Assembly (NCBI GenBank): GCA_013398275.1
Contig: VZSE01006234.1
Span: forward strand, 1,276,932-1,340,931
Reading direction: 5' to 3'
Length of the DNA stretch: 64,000 nucleotides
DNA from: Promerops cafer
Taxonomy: Eukaryota; Chordata; Aves; Passeriformes; Nectariniidae
Shown piece after piece: positions 23,231 through 37,107 of the stretch. The position numbers were made by a program, and so were the translations under genes. The stretch's first letter is position 1, and each line of letters starts with the position of its first letter. The notes below the pieces were generated by a model, which saw only the letters and a program-made list of their open reading frames with translations, was not told the origin of the DNA and searched no databases.

Positions 23231-25052
23231 TAGAAAGAACCACTTATTTCTTTGCTTTAAAATTGCTTCTGGAAGCATATTAGTGTACAGATGTGTGATG
23301 CTGTCATTGCAAAAGTTGTAGATCCTAACTCCCTTTTAAGAAGAGGACTATGATCCATGTGGAAGTCCATGTGTTTGTCCCCGAAAGGAGTATTTGCTGT
23401 GCTTTTTGCTGTTGTAGTGTGTGGTGAAACGGAGCCTGATGCTTTCAAGTTTGGTGATTTGCATGTTTTTGGGCTGGCTCTACATACAGCACAAGTGAAT
23501 GCATGAATAACCTTAGTTTATTGGGAAGCAGGATTTTTTTATTCCTAATATACCTTATTAGAGGCAGATAAGTGCTGTACCAGCTTGGTATGCAATGCAA
23601 CACAACAGGTGCCTGGAGCCTGGCTTGTCCCCTCATTAGGAAGGAGTTGTTGTGATGCAGCACATGAGCAACCAGCCAGCTGGTTTGTTTAGGTTAATTT
23701 GTGCTTTGATAACTGAAGACTGGACCACTTGGAGCTGTAGATCATGGAGCTGTTGCAGCTACAATGTTAATACAGTCAATTTGAGGTATGGTTATGAGAA
23801 TGCCTAGAAGATATTTTTTTTCTTTTATAAAACCTTAACTCTGTCATATAGGATTTGAAGTCAAGCTTGGATGGGGAATAGGATGAAAAGTGTAAAAGCC
23901 TGTTTCCAAATCAACTGCATAGCATTTATCTTATGAATTTATAACATATTTGGGACTAAATTATGGGTATGCCACATGGCACTTTACAAATGGATCCTCA
24001 TGAGAGGCTCTGCAGTTCACTACTCTGTCATTTTCTTGCTTTTTATGTCCCAACCCCTTGGTGAAGCTGTTGGCCACTTGGGCTTCTGTTTTGCTCTCAA
24101 GCAGTGAAGTGTTGCATTTCCAGCTGATTTCAGTGGTGTAGGAGCAGCAGGTCAGGTCCCAGATGAGCAAAAGCTTGTGTGCACACTTAATTTTTAGTAC
24201 AGGGAGCTGTGTTTTACAGAGTATTTAGCAGAGTGACTTCTTAAAGCTGGTATGACTGTGTGAACTGAGGAGCTGCCTTTTGTAGCTCATTAGCTTTAAA
24301 ATCCACTGAACAGGGGCTTTTACCTGCTGCTAAAAACCCCACCTTGCTTCTGGAGGTACCTTTCCTGTAGCTTTTACTGGCAGCATTGTCAGCTTGGACT
24401 GTGTGCTCCGTGCACAAGGAAACAGGACTGGCCTTGAGCATTTTGGTTGGAAACAGAGGAAGCCTCAGCATTTATTCCCCACCTCTTCCCTGCCTGGTGC
24501 CACAGGGATCGTTTATGTATGAGTCAGTGGAATATAGGATGGCTGGTGACGGCAGTAGTGGTGTTTCATGCTGGCACTGCCCTCTGAGAGCCAAGTGCAA
24601 AATCAAATGTTGGAGCAGAAAAAAAGTGTGTGTGTGGATTGATACTGTTCTTGGTGACAGTGGCACGTGGTGCCACGGTGCACGGGGCCTGTGGGCTGCC
24701 AGAATCACTGCTTTTTGGGTGCTGTGTAGTTAAGGGGACAGTGAATCTGTTGCTCATATTAAGCTTTGGGTGAATGTGTGTTACATACGTAAAATACACC
24801 CATGTCAAATACCAGTTTGGGCAATTCATTTGTGCCCAGTGAAGCTCTATGTGCAGATTCTGTAATATGTTGTACTTGTTTCTGCCTTAGGTTTGTACAC
24901 TGTCAAACTCTGGACACAGTATTCATAACGACAGGATGTAGTTATCTAATAAACAAGCATAATCTGCAAATTTATTGCAAATCTTGTAGTAGTTGATGAC
25001 TGTCTTAAGGCCTGAGCTCCTGTAATTATCTGAATTCTACTTTTCTTTTTCA

Positions 25053-25076
25053 TGTGTGTGTATATATATATATATA
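25053..25076. repeat. Compound TG/TA microsatellite
   Basis: Four TG units followed by eight TA units, then an A/T-rich stretch. Probably length-polymorphic. Confidence 0.9.
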
Positions 25077-28000
25077 AATAAAAATAATGGTTTTCCATGT
25101 CACTAGTAGGTAGAGAGAAGCTTCGAAATGTGACCAGGAAGTATAATAATGCATCAAAAATTGAGTGGCTTATGAATTTTAAGCAGCATTCATCATTCTT
25201 GAGGACCTAGGGATCATGGCTTTCTGCTCTCGGGGTCATCAGTATCAGCTTTTATGTGCATATTTGAAAACAGTAAAATGTATATGTTGTTCATGTGTCT
25301 CTATTTTAAAGGCAGCTCTCCTGTCTCTCTTAAAAAGTCTATCTTAGAAGACACATGAGGAGTCTGGCATTTATTTGAGGACTTTTGACAGCTTTGTATC
25401 ATTCTAGGTAACCAGAGAGATGTTGCTGCTGTGCCCTCCTTCCAGCCAAGGGGGACAAATTTTTACACCCAAGCCCCACTGAGTACACGATTTTTTTTCC
25501 TTGTGAGAGGTTGTCTAATCCCTCTGCACTCCACAACATTCTAAGTCAACTTTGCAGTTGCTCCTGTTGCATGGGAAACTGAGCTGGCCAGAGCTCTCCA
25601 GTGGGTGTGCAGTGTTGGGGGCATTGGTGTTCCCATGGGCACGTGCCAGATGCTTTTCAAGCTTTGAAGGGAGCAAGACTGCTTTAGGTTCTGCTGGGTT
25701 TTCTGCCACTCTGCCAGCCTCCCTGCTGGAATGAAGCTTGCTATTAGCAAATAAGGGTGACTTCTAATAAGTCAGTTGTCCATTATTTTGATTAATATTT
25801 GAAGGCACTGAATGCAGTGGATCAATCTATCATCAAGTGCTCCCCTCCCCTTGTGTTAGCAATGTGCCTTAAAGCAGACACATCCTACCCTTGTGAACTG
25901 ACCCTTAATTTCCCTGTTAATTCTCCCCTTGGAAAGCTGATAGGCTTTACCCCGTCTCACTCTACCTGTCTGAAAACCATCCAAGGTCTCTGTATGTATT
26001 TGACAGACTGCAGCAGGAAACTGAGTGTGCTCAACTGAACCGCCCTCTTCAGAGGGTAAAGCAGATCTCTGGAAGTTCCTATTCTTCCTTTAACAGAGGT
26101 AGTTTCTGGATAGCAGGCTGTAGGGCTTGCATTTAGGGTTGCTATGCTGTTTGGTTTCCCACATGCTCTAGAAGAAGGCAAAGGGAAAGATGGGGAGCAG
26201 GTTTAGTTTTGGAAATTGCACAGTCTGAACATTTTGATGTTTCCATAATGAAATATTGGGTAATCTTAGTTTTGTGGGAGAAGAAGAACCCCATCCACCT
26301 GGACTCTTGACTGGAGAAAAGTAATTCTCTGAATTCCAGCTTTTTCTTAGGATAGCTGTTTCCTGATTGTGGTTGGTAGGCAGGTGGCAGGGGAAGCATG
26401 ATAGAGCTCAGGGCCTTCACAAGTAGTTGGGGAGGAAGTTGTCTCCACAAAACTAGTGACAAGGGAGTGCCATTAGTGCGGGTCATTTGATGTGCAAATT
26501 TACGAGCAGAAGTTTAGAGGAACCATTTGCACAGTCAGATGTGGTGTAAATGGAATTTAAACTCGTGCATTGTCATTAGTAGCACACAAGGGATGGATAT
26601 GTTTGAAGGGGATTTGCATGCTTGAGATCTGTAAGAAATTGGCTGGGTTGTGTGTATGTGAGATGTATGCAATTTCAGGCAAGTGGGCAGATGTAAAGGG
26701 ATGAGGTCTAAATTTGGCTGGCTTGCAAGATGGCCCTGTGTATCTAAGCACAAATGTTGAAACAGGAGAAATCCCTGCCTCCCATCCCTTTAGCTTTTTC
26801 CCTGGAGGCTTTTTTTATAGTGAGAGCTCAAAGACCATGGTTTGGAAATGAAGCTGGACAACAGCACATACAAAACCAGGGCTCTGACTGAAGATTTAAT
26901 GTTCATAGGGCCTAACAAAATTGGAACTAAGGCTGAAAATTCGTGGTGCACCCTTTCTGTCTTCATTCAAATCTCTGAGCATTTTTGCTGTTATTGAAGG
27001 ATAGAGTGCTACTGTTGGAGGAAGGGCTAACTGCAAAGCACAGAGGAGCCTGTGGTTTGGGAGAGGGATATTTCTGCTGTCTGATTGTAATGCTGTGTTT
27101 CAAATGCAATAAAAGACCTTGTAGGCCTCCATGCCCTGATGCTTTAGGAGAGTGGGGCTAGGACTCTTACTGCAACAGCTTTTGATGAGGTGCCTTAATA
27201 TGGCACCTGGGTTTATGGCCAATGAATGTGGAAAGTGCAGGGAAGCAGGTGAGAGCACAGAAGATGCAAGTCACATAATTGTCTGGTATAAATCAGTGTT
27301 ATTCTGTTATACCTAGTAAGAACAGACCTGTATGCACCAGCCGTTGCTCTTCAGGTGAGGTTGGGGAGATTGGTCTTGTCTTGTCATCCAGCACCGTGTA
27401 TTTGTAGCAATCTGGGGGTATCTGGTAGTGCTAGGCCAGAAGGGAGGGATGGTGTGCTCAGCTGGGATGCAGGGATGGTAGCAGTGCCTGTGCTGGGGGA
27501 CATCCCCATCCCTCTGAGGAGCGCATTGCTGGACTGAAACAAATGCTGAAAAACCTTTCTGGAGCATATTGTGCTTATTCACTGGAATATATTTTGCCTT
27601 GGAGATGAGAATCATTTATTCTTTGAAAAATGGTCAGTTTGCCTTTTTCAGCCTTCGTGAACGCTGGAGCAGGGTGTGTCAGAGTGCTAAAGGGGTTCTT
27701 GTAGGAATAGAAAGGGCAGTAACAATGCTCATTTTGAGTTCAAGACCTATAAAATACTCTGACCAGACCACTAATTGCATGTCCTGTTATAACAATGTGA
27801 ATTAATGAAATTAACCACTAACAAATTGACCAGCTGCTTATTTGAGAACTTGACATTCTTCCCACCCTAGACCATGGGAAAGGGCCTGCAGCTGTGGGCT
27901 GTGAGCATAATACTTGACAGGAGCTGCTTCAGGTGAGGAACAGTCAACAGAGTTGCAGCTCCTCTGCAGCAAATGGCCTGCAGCTGCTCCCAGTATGGCT

Positions 28001-28896
28001 AAGATGAGGCTATGAAAAACTTGGCCCATTACAGACCTATGAAAGGAACAGGAGCAAAGAGTCTGCCAAGCTGGAAAGATCTTTATGGTCCTGGAGAAAC
28101 CCTGTCTTTGGATAGGCACTGTCTTTTGGTGTAGGAAGGCTCTAGTCTGATGTAGGATGGACCAGACTCGTGCTTGCACACACTTCTGTCCTGTGCTTGC
28201 TTTGCCCACTGGTCCTGGTTGGCCCAGAGCACCTTGGCCAGCCCCTTCCTGGAGTGCCTCGTGTACCTCTGTGCCACGGCCCCTTCTGTGCTTCCTTGTC
28301 TGCTGAGGGGCAGGGCTGAAGGAGGTCCTGTTTGACAAATGCTTCTCTTAAATGGGGTTTTACAGCCTCTGGCTGGTGGGGGCAGTGGGATGAGAGCTGA
28401 GAGTGGTGGGAAGGGCTACAAGCTGGGGCTGCCTGTTCAGAGGGACAGATCTGGTGGTGGATTGGGCTTGCCCTGCTCTTTGTCACTGCTGCTCCTTGGG
28501 CTGTGAGTTTGTGCTGTGCTACCTCCTGTCAGCTGTGCTCCTCCACCAGGAAGGGACTGCTGCCCTACCTGCCCCCCTCCTTGGAGGGGTTCTCTGGGCT
28601 CAGCTGTGGAAATGAGAAGGAATCATCTCAGTAAAAGCTTTGGAGGAGGAGAGAGGCTTGCTCAGGGGGATGGTTTTTTATTCCACATTGAGAAGACAAC
28701 AGAGTTGTGACCAGCATCCAGGGAATGAGGCTGAGATGAGCAAGGAAGGCAGAGGAGACTGCAGCTGGACTTGTAAAATGAGAGATCAAGTGTGATGATG
28801 AAGATGCGAGATACTGATGGGGAATGATATGTGGAGGTTTCCTAGGTTGGGAACAGATAATGCAAATCCCTGCTGACCCTAGCAGGCATCTCAGCA

Positions 28897-29060
28897 AACC
28901 TTGAAATCCATGGTATTGAAGGCAGCTGAGAGATCTGAAACAATCAGCAGGAGTGCTTGATCTCTAGCTGTCATCAAGGACCTCTGAAGTAAGAAGGTGA
29001 TGGCAGTGTAAGCCTTCTGAGAGAAGAGAGAACCTGCATAGCTCTTTGGATGGCTTGGCT
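28897..29060 (-). mobile_element. Degenerate L2-like LINE reverse transcriptase fragment
   Basis: The minus strand encodes TAITFLLQRSLMTARDQALL followed by LIVSDLSAAFNTMDF. This aligns with the L2/CR1-clade RT block TAL...NDL...LLIVLDLSAAFDTVD, including the near-intact SAAF.T motif. The fragment is short and no neighbouring RT blocks are clearly visible, so it is an ancient inactive remnant. Edges are approximate. Confidence 0.6.
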
Positions 29061-32031
29061 GGTCTGAGGGATGGAGTTTGTGTGCAGTGCTGTGGCTGGA
29101 ACAGCTTCCACCTGCCCATCCTGACTGCAAGGTCAGCCTGTGGGGATGGAGATGGAAAGCTTAGCTTGGCCTCCCTGCCTTTCCCTTCTCCAGCTTTCTC
29201 CATGCTCGTTGCATCAGTACAGATTGGGGAGGGGAGCAACTCTGTGATGTGGGGGACCATCTGTCCCCCTGAGACAATGGTGCCATTTACACTTACATAC
29301 TGCAATTCATCCAAGAGGAAAGATAAATCTGTCCTGGCTAATGATACATCACACTCTTTGCTTATCCTTTCTTCCTTTAGTTTTCTCTCCCCCAGTCTCC
29401 TCTTGTCATCACCTACTGTGCTTCAGTCTATAAAAGAAGCCATTGCTCCCCCTCCTTGAGTGTGATTTGATGCTTCTGAGTCTCTGCAACTCCTCTAGCA
29501 GACTCCCCTGTGACTAGCCACCCTGTCTATCCCTTTTCCTCTCTGTCTGTGGCAGTCTGTCATTTTCCCCCTCTTTTATTATTTCCCTTGCTGTCATTCC
29601 TGGGTTTTGCTGCTAGCAGCCTGTCTGCACTGACTGTTCCTGCCCTTGAATTGGCTCCTTCTCTTAAGTGCCTCTCTTGGCCAGTATTGTGGACACCAGG
29701 ATTCTTGGGGTGAAAGGTCAGGGCTTAAAGGGAAGACCTGGATGTAGGATTTAAACAGGACATCACTCACTGGCTTATTTAGAATGAGGAAAAAGGCCAG
29801 GGCTCTGCAGAGGTGTGAGTTTACCTGTGAAAACAGCAGATTTCTGCTATCTCTGGAGGGGATTTCTACACAGCAGGATGGGATTTCTTCTTCCTTGTAC
29901 TCACAGGCTGCTTCCAGCCCCCTTTAGAGCATTCCAAGCCCAGGTCAGCTGCTACCCTCCTGTGCTCTCCCACATGCTAGTGGCACCTCTGACATCCCCA
30001 TCCTGCTCTGTCAGTGTGCGGGAGCACTGAGCTCGTTTCTGAGCAGCAGAGTCCAAGGGCTGCATCTCCCTGGGAGCAGGGACAGGCTGCTGGGAGGTGA
30101 CCACCCCCTGAGCCAGCCTGGGTGGCACTTGCTGCTGGATCAGCTGGCCCTGGCCTTCTCTGGGATGTAGCTGGTGCTCTGCTAATCCCTGCTAACCAGG
30201 TCTGGCTCTTGTGGACTGGCACAGACAGGTGTGAGCTCAGCGTGCTGGCTGGGAGCTGTGTGGCTGCAATCTCCTGGCCCTGTGCCCCAGCTTGGAAGCT
30301 GGGCAAGGTGCTCAAGGATTCACTTACACAAGTTGAACCAACAGTGCTGTCTCAGCCTTGTTCCTGACCCCTGGACCTTTGCGAGGGGTGTTTCATCTTT
30401 TCTTTAATAACTTGGTATTGTTTATCACTACCTCCCCGGGGTAGAAAAAAAATGCTGAAATACTGCAGGGGCTTTAAGACTGCTTGTAGGAACTGGATGC
30501 TGTGAGAGGCAGAGTGAACCAAATGTACCTCTTGGGGGATTTCTTTTCTCAAAGAGTCACGGATTAAAAAGGCTAACATCAGTACAAATTCATCCAGGAG
30601 AAAGCTGCTGAATCCAGTGCTTGTAATGCTAGCTCTGAGATTTGCCTCAACAGGCAAGAAGGGAAGGAAGGAAAGAAAACACATGGTAAAATATTAACCT
30701 CCCTATTGGAACAGGCAGTTTGCAACAAACAGCAGCTGTTGTCTTTCGTGGCAGGAAAGATGTAGGAGCTCAATATTTGAGGGTGGAGAAATATTTTCTT
30801 CCATGCAGAGGTTGATAGCTTCTCACATCAAAGATCCAAAATATCTTCTCATCTTTTAAGCCCTGCTTATTATTTGGAAGCATACTGAAACATCAGTACT
30901 TGGCAAATCTGCCTTGCCCCATCATTCACACACCCCAAAAGGAAATCTCCCTGTCTTTACCTGTATTCTGCATCTTGCTTCACAGCCAAGAAAGCCTCAC
31001 TCTAGTGTTCCCCTAAGAATACTATGTCCTTATTTTCTACAAAATGTTCCACAGATCATTTACCAGCCAGCTTGTGATGTTAACAAGAATTGTTAACAAT
31101 AATCACGCTAAAACATATTTGAGAAAAGTAGGTTTTGTGATGTATTGCAGTTTTTATGTAATTGTTTTTGTTTACATACTTACCAACTTGGGATGTAATT
31201 TTTGCTTTGGGTGAGTCTCTTGGGTTTGTAGGTGATTCTGGAAGGCTCTGCTTTGTCCACATGTGAGATTCAGGCTAGACCTTGAAAATGTTTGTCATGA
31301 GTGAGTTATATTAAAAAAGACAGGCTTATAGAAGTGCAACAGTAATAATATATTGCCTTTGGTACTGCCTGATGTTCAGTGCCACTGGCCAACTGTGATA
31401 TTTCTTAATGAAGGATTTTTTTCCCCTCAAGGCAATTTTTTCTTGCTTTTTTCTTTCCCTGTGGCTCCTTTCTGATTAATTTTCTTGATGGAGGAGGATC
31501 CTTCCTAGCTTTGGAGTTTGCTCCTCTCTTCTCTGTACTTGTTGACCCACTGTTCAGCAGCCTCTGTGCTGGCAACTGCTCTTATCTTCCCATCTGGACC
31601 CCTCTCTGAAAGTGGGATTTTAGTGAGTGGAGGAGGCTTTAGATGTTATCCCACTTGTTTTATACAGAAAAATCCTTTGGAGACAGCAGTCTTCTCCCTG
31701 TTTTCTTGTAGCATTTTTTTTTATCCCATGCTACAGTTTCCCAATTTTGTTTTTTCTTGTAGGTTGACCCTGTAATCTTTCCTCGTGTGGACATATATGT
31801 TTTCTTCCTTGCTGGGTACTGAGAAATGTTTTTCCTTCTTTTCCTGCCCAGCAGGATCTCTGAAGAGTCTCACACAGTTCATACAAGGGCCAGAACACAA
31901 ATAGAACCGAAGAAATGGAAGACAGAGTTTCCATTGTTACAGGAGGTAGTAGCATGGTTTTCAAAAGCTGTCCAACTTTTCCATTGTAACAGTCTTTTTA
32001 TCCATTAATAAAACCTTAATTTGAGGTCTGG

Positions 32032-32390
32032 GACCAGGCGAAACTCTGGGGAAGGATACTGAAGTGGGGGACTGAGAAGCTGAGGAGGAAGATAAGGCCA
32101 CTGGGTCAGGCAGCCAGCAGGGATCTGAAGTGGAAAGCTTATCCAGCAGGTATCAGCCTGTCAGAGTGGAGGGACTGGGCAGCAATGGCCTGAGGGAGCA
32201 GCCTGGAGAGTGGACTGGTTGAGGATAATGTAGGGACAGGCAAGCAGGGTGGGTGAGGAGAAGGTCTGGATGGGAGAAGCTGGCTGAGAAGGCTGTGACA
32301 GTGAGCCCAAGTGGAGACAGGGCTGGAGGGCCCAGCCTGCAGCAAGAAGGGGTGAGATGGAGCCCCATGGAGTGGGAGGAAGTTGTGTCC
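32032..32390 (+). other. Purine-rich, G-skewed stretch
   Basis: The + strand is mostly G and A with very few C- or T-runs (for example GGGACTGAGAAGCTGAGGAG), and the minus strand is correspondingly Pro/Ser-rich when translated. No exact tandem unit is visible. No gene recognised. Confidence 0.4.
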
Positions 32391-33009
32391 CTACCCTGCA
32401 GCCTGCCTGCTTTGCATTCCTATTCATTTCTGTTTCCCTGCTGCCAGCAAACTCCTGTAAGCTCACTGGCTAAAGAGGTGCCACGTTACTGGCTTGACTG
32501 ATGCCAGACCTCCCTGTGGGTTCAGGGATGCTGTGGGCAGAGAAACAAACCTGAACACGTGAACATGCAGTGAAAGGTTGTGTTGTGAAGGTGGTGCAGA
32601 GAGGGAGAAACTGAGATTCCACGTTCATCCGTAATTTTGTCTTAATTTATTGGATTGAGTCATATCAAACGGTCTCTCCTGAGCATATTCAAAGAATAAA
32701 TTTTTTTTGCTATGGCAGCTGCTAATTTATCTCCATTTGAATGGGTTGTTGGAGGATGAGTGAAAGAGGTCTTGGGTTACCTGCCTCCCCAGTGTGGAAG
32801 CAGTGTTTCAGAGCATCCAGCAGCAAGTGCTAGTCAAAAATATATCTGGGACACTTAAGAACAGATAAAATAACTTTTTTATTTGCACTCATTGACATTC
32901 AGCTTAGTTTTTCCTCATAGCAGTCATACCTGCTATGTAAGTTTCAGCTCAAGCTGCCAATCAAATGAAGCTCTAAGCAAATGAGACAGGGTGTTGGAAG
33001 GAAGAAGAG

Positions 33010-33360
33010 TTTGTGGTAGGATTAATTAAAATTAGTGTTATCAGTGTGGCTGCATGCAGCCTTCCACCATGTAGGTCAGTTCGCTCTGAAGCCTCAAGTT
33101 TCCCCTACAATGCAATAATTAACTATTAAAGTAGGTACTTTAAAAAAACCATTCCTCCTCCAGAAAACCATAACCCAGGATTTTTTTTCAAAGCACAGAA
33201 TTAATTGCATCCTTCCACAGTATCTTTGAGGTGCTGTTATTTCTTTAAAATGCATTTACAGCATATTGTGATATGTCACACATCCTTTAAATATCCAATA
33301 GCTTTTTAACTTTTAAAAATCTATTTCACACTTAGTGGCATGTCTGTAATGCATTTTTCT
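33010..33360. other. AT-rich block, candidate conserved non-coding element
   Basis: Contains GGATTAATTAAAATT (33019-33033), AATAATTAACTATTAAAG, and further TTAAT and TTTAAA motifs without recognised repeats. The same 15-mer recurs at 42943-42957. Suggestive of homeodomain or POU binding, unproven. Confidence 0.25.
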
Positions 33361-36300
33361 GGAACGTGTGGCAGATGTCTGGGGAAACTGTGCTTTCTCC
33401 CATATGGGGGTTATTTTACTGGAAAATGAAAGAGGGTTGACACTTCATTTGATTTTCCTGAGCTGTCACATCAGGGATTCTCTGTCTGGGTGTGAGACAT
33501 GAATCCAGATCATACGTAAACTGCACAAGGGAAGATGTGCTCCCTTCCCTGGGTGAAGGGGGACTTCCCATTGGAGAACATCCTCTGAGGGCTGCAGGGG
33601 GGGAAAACCAGATGGGGAGGTCTGCTCTAGGATAGATACCCTGCTCCGTGGGACTTTCCAGCACACTCTGGACATACAGAAGTAACATTAAGTCTGTACT
33701 TGGACCTTTGTCTATGAGAATGAGGCAGGTGGCAGCTTTGAGGTTACTCAAACCTTAAGGAAACTCCTGATGCTTGTGACCCAGGTTCCTGAAGTGAGCT
33801 GGCTCTTCAGGGCTGTGTGGTGCTGAATTTGACTCCTGGAGAGGACTCACACGTGCCAGGGCTGCAATCACTTCAGCTGTGTCAGACCACCCTTGCATGG
33901 TTGTGTTTCATGGACAGACAGAAGGAAATTTGTCATCTGTGTTGGCCAACAATCTGTCTGCAGATCTGTGTTTCTGTTCTGACTCCTTCCTCTCTGCTCT
34001 GTCCGAATGTGGCTTTGTGTCTCCTTGTCCTCGTGCTATGGTGAGTTGTCCCTGTGTTTCCTGTCCTGTTCCCAGACTGAGCACTGTGCTTGGGGCAGGC
34101 CCCTCTGTTGTTTCCCCTGCAATATCAGGGGGAGGGGAGGCAGCTGAGCAGAGAAATTGCTGCAAGCCCCTGAAGGTAATGCCTGTGCCAACATAGCCCC
34201 TTTACTGAGACAGATGCAGTGGGAATAAATACCAGGTGTCTCTTACAGAGTTGTTAAATGCACCAGCAGTCCCTGTTTTGTCATGTTAGGACAGAAGAGC
34301 CTTCCAGCTTTACGTTTCAAAAGATTGCCTGTGGCACTTGGCACACCCCTCTTGTGCCCAACCTGGGAGACACACTCCTAAGTTTCTAGAGAGTAAAAAT
34401 ACCCAGAAATTATTTGGCTGTGGTAGCAGTCGGTGTCCTCACTGCTGGTACGTGTGAGCACAGGCACACTGCTGTCGAGGCATTTTTGGGCAGAGTTTCC
34501 CAGGGACTGAGGAGCACAGCCCTGGGGGAAGCTGTCACTGAGGGCACAAAGCTGGGAAAGCAGGGAGGTGCTGGATATCCCTGGAAATACAGACATGGAG
34601 GGAAGCAAGGGGATGGGTGCATGAACGGCCTGGAATGTCCTCCACCAGACTGAGGGTCAGTGATCCCATCAGGGGAAGCAAAGGTGACAGGTTAGACAGG
34701 TCTAGCTGGAGAGCAGAGAAATAATTATTTTCTTCCCCAGCCACTTGACTTCTCTGGGTACTTCTTGAGTGTGATTTAGCTGATTAGTGTAATGCACTTG
34801 AGACTTTGTCTTGTACCTATGGCATTTCCCATTCCTGTTTGCATGTGTGAAGGATTTCCTCATCCATTGCTGTGACACCTCTCCCCACTGGACTCAGGAT
34901 TATTCTTTTCTGATGATTAATGTTTTCATGGGTCTCAGCTTTTCAGGAGCACAAAGACATTCCCGGTGCAGGATCTGATGCCAAGTCTTTACTTGCTGGG
35001 TTTAATAGTTACACCTGGGATTATTTCATCCCACTGAATGACCTCCTCTGAGACACTGCTGCTTCTCCCAAGTAGTTTTGTATTTATAGGCTTATCTCTG
35101 CACCCTTTTCCCACCAATTGTGCTGCTTATGCCTCGTGCCCTCAGGACACGCTACAAGCTTGTTCTTGCAAATTGTGGGAAGGCCTCCTGCACCTCATGG
35201 AGCCAGAGTGCTTATCTGAAATGTGGACAAGCAGCAGTCAGAACACCAAAAAGCATTGAGAATTGGCTTGAAGAAAGTATAGGAATTGTTAGTGCAATGT
35301 AAAGTATTGCTTTTATACTATTAACTCCTATATGGATACACAACACAGATATTTGACTGAGTAATACAATTACTACATAATAAATCATCTGAGTTCTGTA
35401 TTTAATTTATATGCATCTGTATAAATCAGAGGTGTACTCACCATTCCTTTGCCATCCCTGAAAGATGCAGGAGGATTAGAAAACATTTGCATTGATGAGT
35501 CTTGGGTAAATATTTGACCTACTGGTGAATTCCTCTGCAATTATCCCTTGGAGAGATTTGCTGTGCCTTCCCCTGTGCATCTGTCTGGGTGATGCCAGAG
35601 GGATACAGGGAGAAGGGGGGAGGGACTTTCACTGGTGTTTAAGATCCTGGGGGAACTGAAAAGCTTTTGAGGGGAAGGTGAGGATTTCAACTTGATTTTA
35701 CTGATCAAGTGGTAGAGGGAAGTCTGGAGTTACGAGGAGATAATAGGTCATGGTGTTGGAAATCTAGTGGGCTGCTGTGTGTTGGGCCATCTGGAGGTCA
35801 CTGATTGTGAGGGTAGGGACTGAAAGGCATGAGGGAGTTAAGGTCAGGGAGCTCCCAAATGTTCTTTGGGTGTGTTGAAATCCCAGTGTAAATCACCAGT
35901 GCAAGAAGTCGTGCTGATGGTGGGAGCGAAGTCCTCCCAGCTCTTTCTGGGCACCTACCTGTGGCATGACATATCCGGGCAGCCAGTGAAGATAAGAGGG
36001 GTGATTTGGTTAAAAAATGGGGTGTGCTATGGGGACTGGAGTTCATAGCCAGGAAATGGGCTGGTAATGAGAGAGCCTTGTTTTGGCAGAGGTGGGCATA
36101 GGGCAGCCCCTGCCTGCTGGCTGCATGCAAGGTGTGTTGAGCCTCTGAAGGTGCTGGGCTTAGTGCAGAAGGTGCTCAAGCATTTGAGTTGTATGTGCTG
36201 TGGTCAATGAACTTGCCCCACTCCACCAACTTAGAGTTCTCATTGCTGACCCCAGTTCAGGGCCTCTCAGGTTTGTCAAACTGGGATGTAAATTTTAGAA

Positions 36301-37091
36301 CATAGAACAAGCTCTCTCTTGCAGAACTTTGGCCACCTTTCTTGTTTTGGTCAGGGTGAGTATACCATAAAGAACAGCCTTTGTGTCTGTGCTGGTTTCA
36401 CGCTTCTGTTTACTGAAACAAAATTAAATCTGACCTGGCAAGTTGAGTTTGAGTTTCAGCTTCAGTTGGCCTGTGATTTGTTCAGATTAATTCTCTTTTC
36501 CCCCAAATGCTCGTACCTCCTACCCCATCCCCCAGCCAGGGAGGCAGCTGTTGTCATTTCTCTGCTTTCACAAAGGCACAGTGGGAAGAGGAGACAAAGC
36601 AGACCATCATCTGCCTTCTCTGGTGGCAGGCAGAGAGCTGAGCTCCCAGAGGAGCCGGTGCCTAGCTGCTGCCTGTGCATGGGATGCTGCTCCATGGGGA
36701 TGCTCATGTGGCAGGTCTTGCTGGAGGGAAAGGGGAGGAAGGCCCATGAGAAGAGGCAACAGTCCAAGCATTGTGAAGGTTCCCAGTTTGGGTACTCCAC
36801 TGGTCCTTTGTGTAGCTGTTGGGAGGACCTCCTGGGGTGGCCAGGCAGCCTGGAGCATGGATACAACACGGAAAGAGGACCTGGGGGACGAGAGGAAGCA
36901 GTGTGTTAGTGCTCCTAGGAGCTGGTATGTCTTTACAGCTGACGTGTTGCCATGGTGTGCCTGGCAGTAAAGCTCCCTTGTTGCTTCTCTAATTCCATTC
37001 AGGCAAAGAAGAATGGTGAGGGGATTAGAAACAATGCAGAGCAAAGGCACTCTGTCTCCTGCTGCGGTGTGCTCTCCCCGGCTCCTGCACC

Positions 37092-37107
37092 CTGCGCCAC
37101 CCGCTGG
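37092..37107 (-). promoter_or_regulatory. CTCF-like motif (minus strand)
   Basis: On the minus strand the site reads CCAGCGGGTGGCGCAG, matching the CTCF core CCASYAGRKGGCRS at all but one tolerant position. The identical 16-mer occurs on the + strand at 43108. Binding is inferred from the motif only. Confidence 0.55.

Larger units (their letters stand above)
20679..28896. other. Intron 1 stretch, no gene recognised
   Basis: Mostly unique AT-leaning sequence, with the TG/TA microsatellite and the candidate conserved block at 23.0 kb. A 166-codon minus-strand frame at 27838-28338 has no recognisable domain. Confidence 0.6.
29061..37091. other. Intron 1 stretch, no gene recognised
   Basis: No repeat recognised apart from the purine-rich part at 32.0-32.4 kb and the AT-rich block at 33 kb. 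Frames of 196 codons at 36319-36909 (+) and 36607-37197 (-) overlap each other in GC-rich sequence and look like composition artefacts. Confidence 0.55.

Noticed and set aside
27838..28338. 166-codon minus-strand open frame
   Set aside because: No domain, no splice context, and another long frame overlaps it in a different phase.
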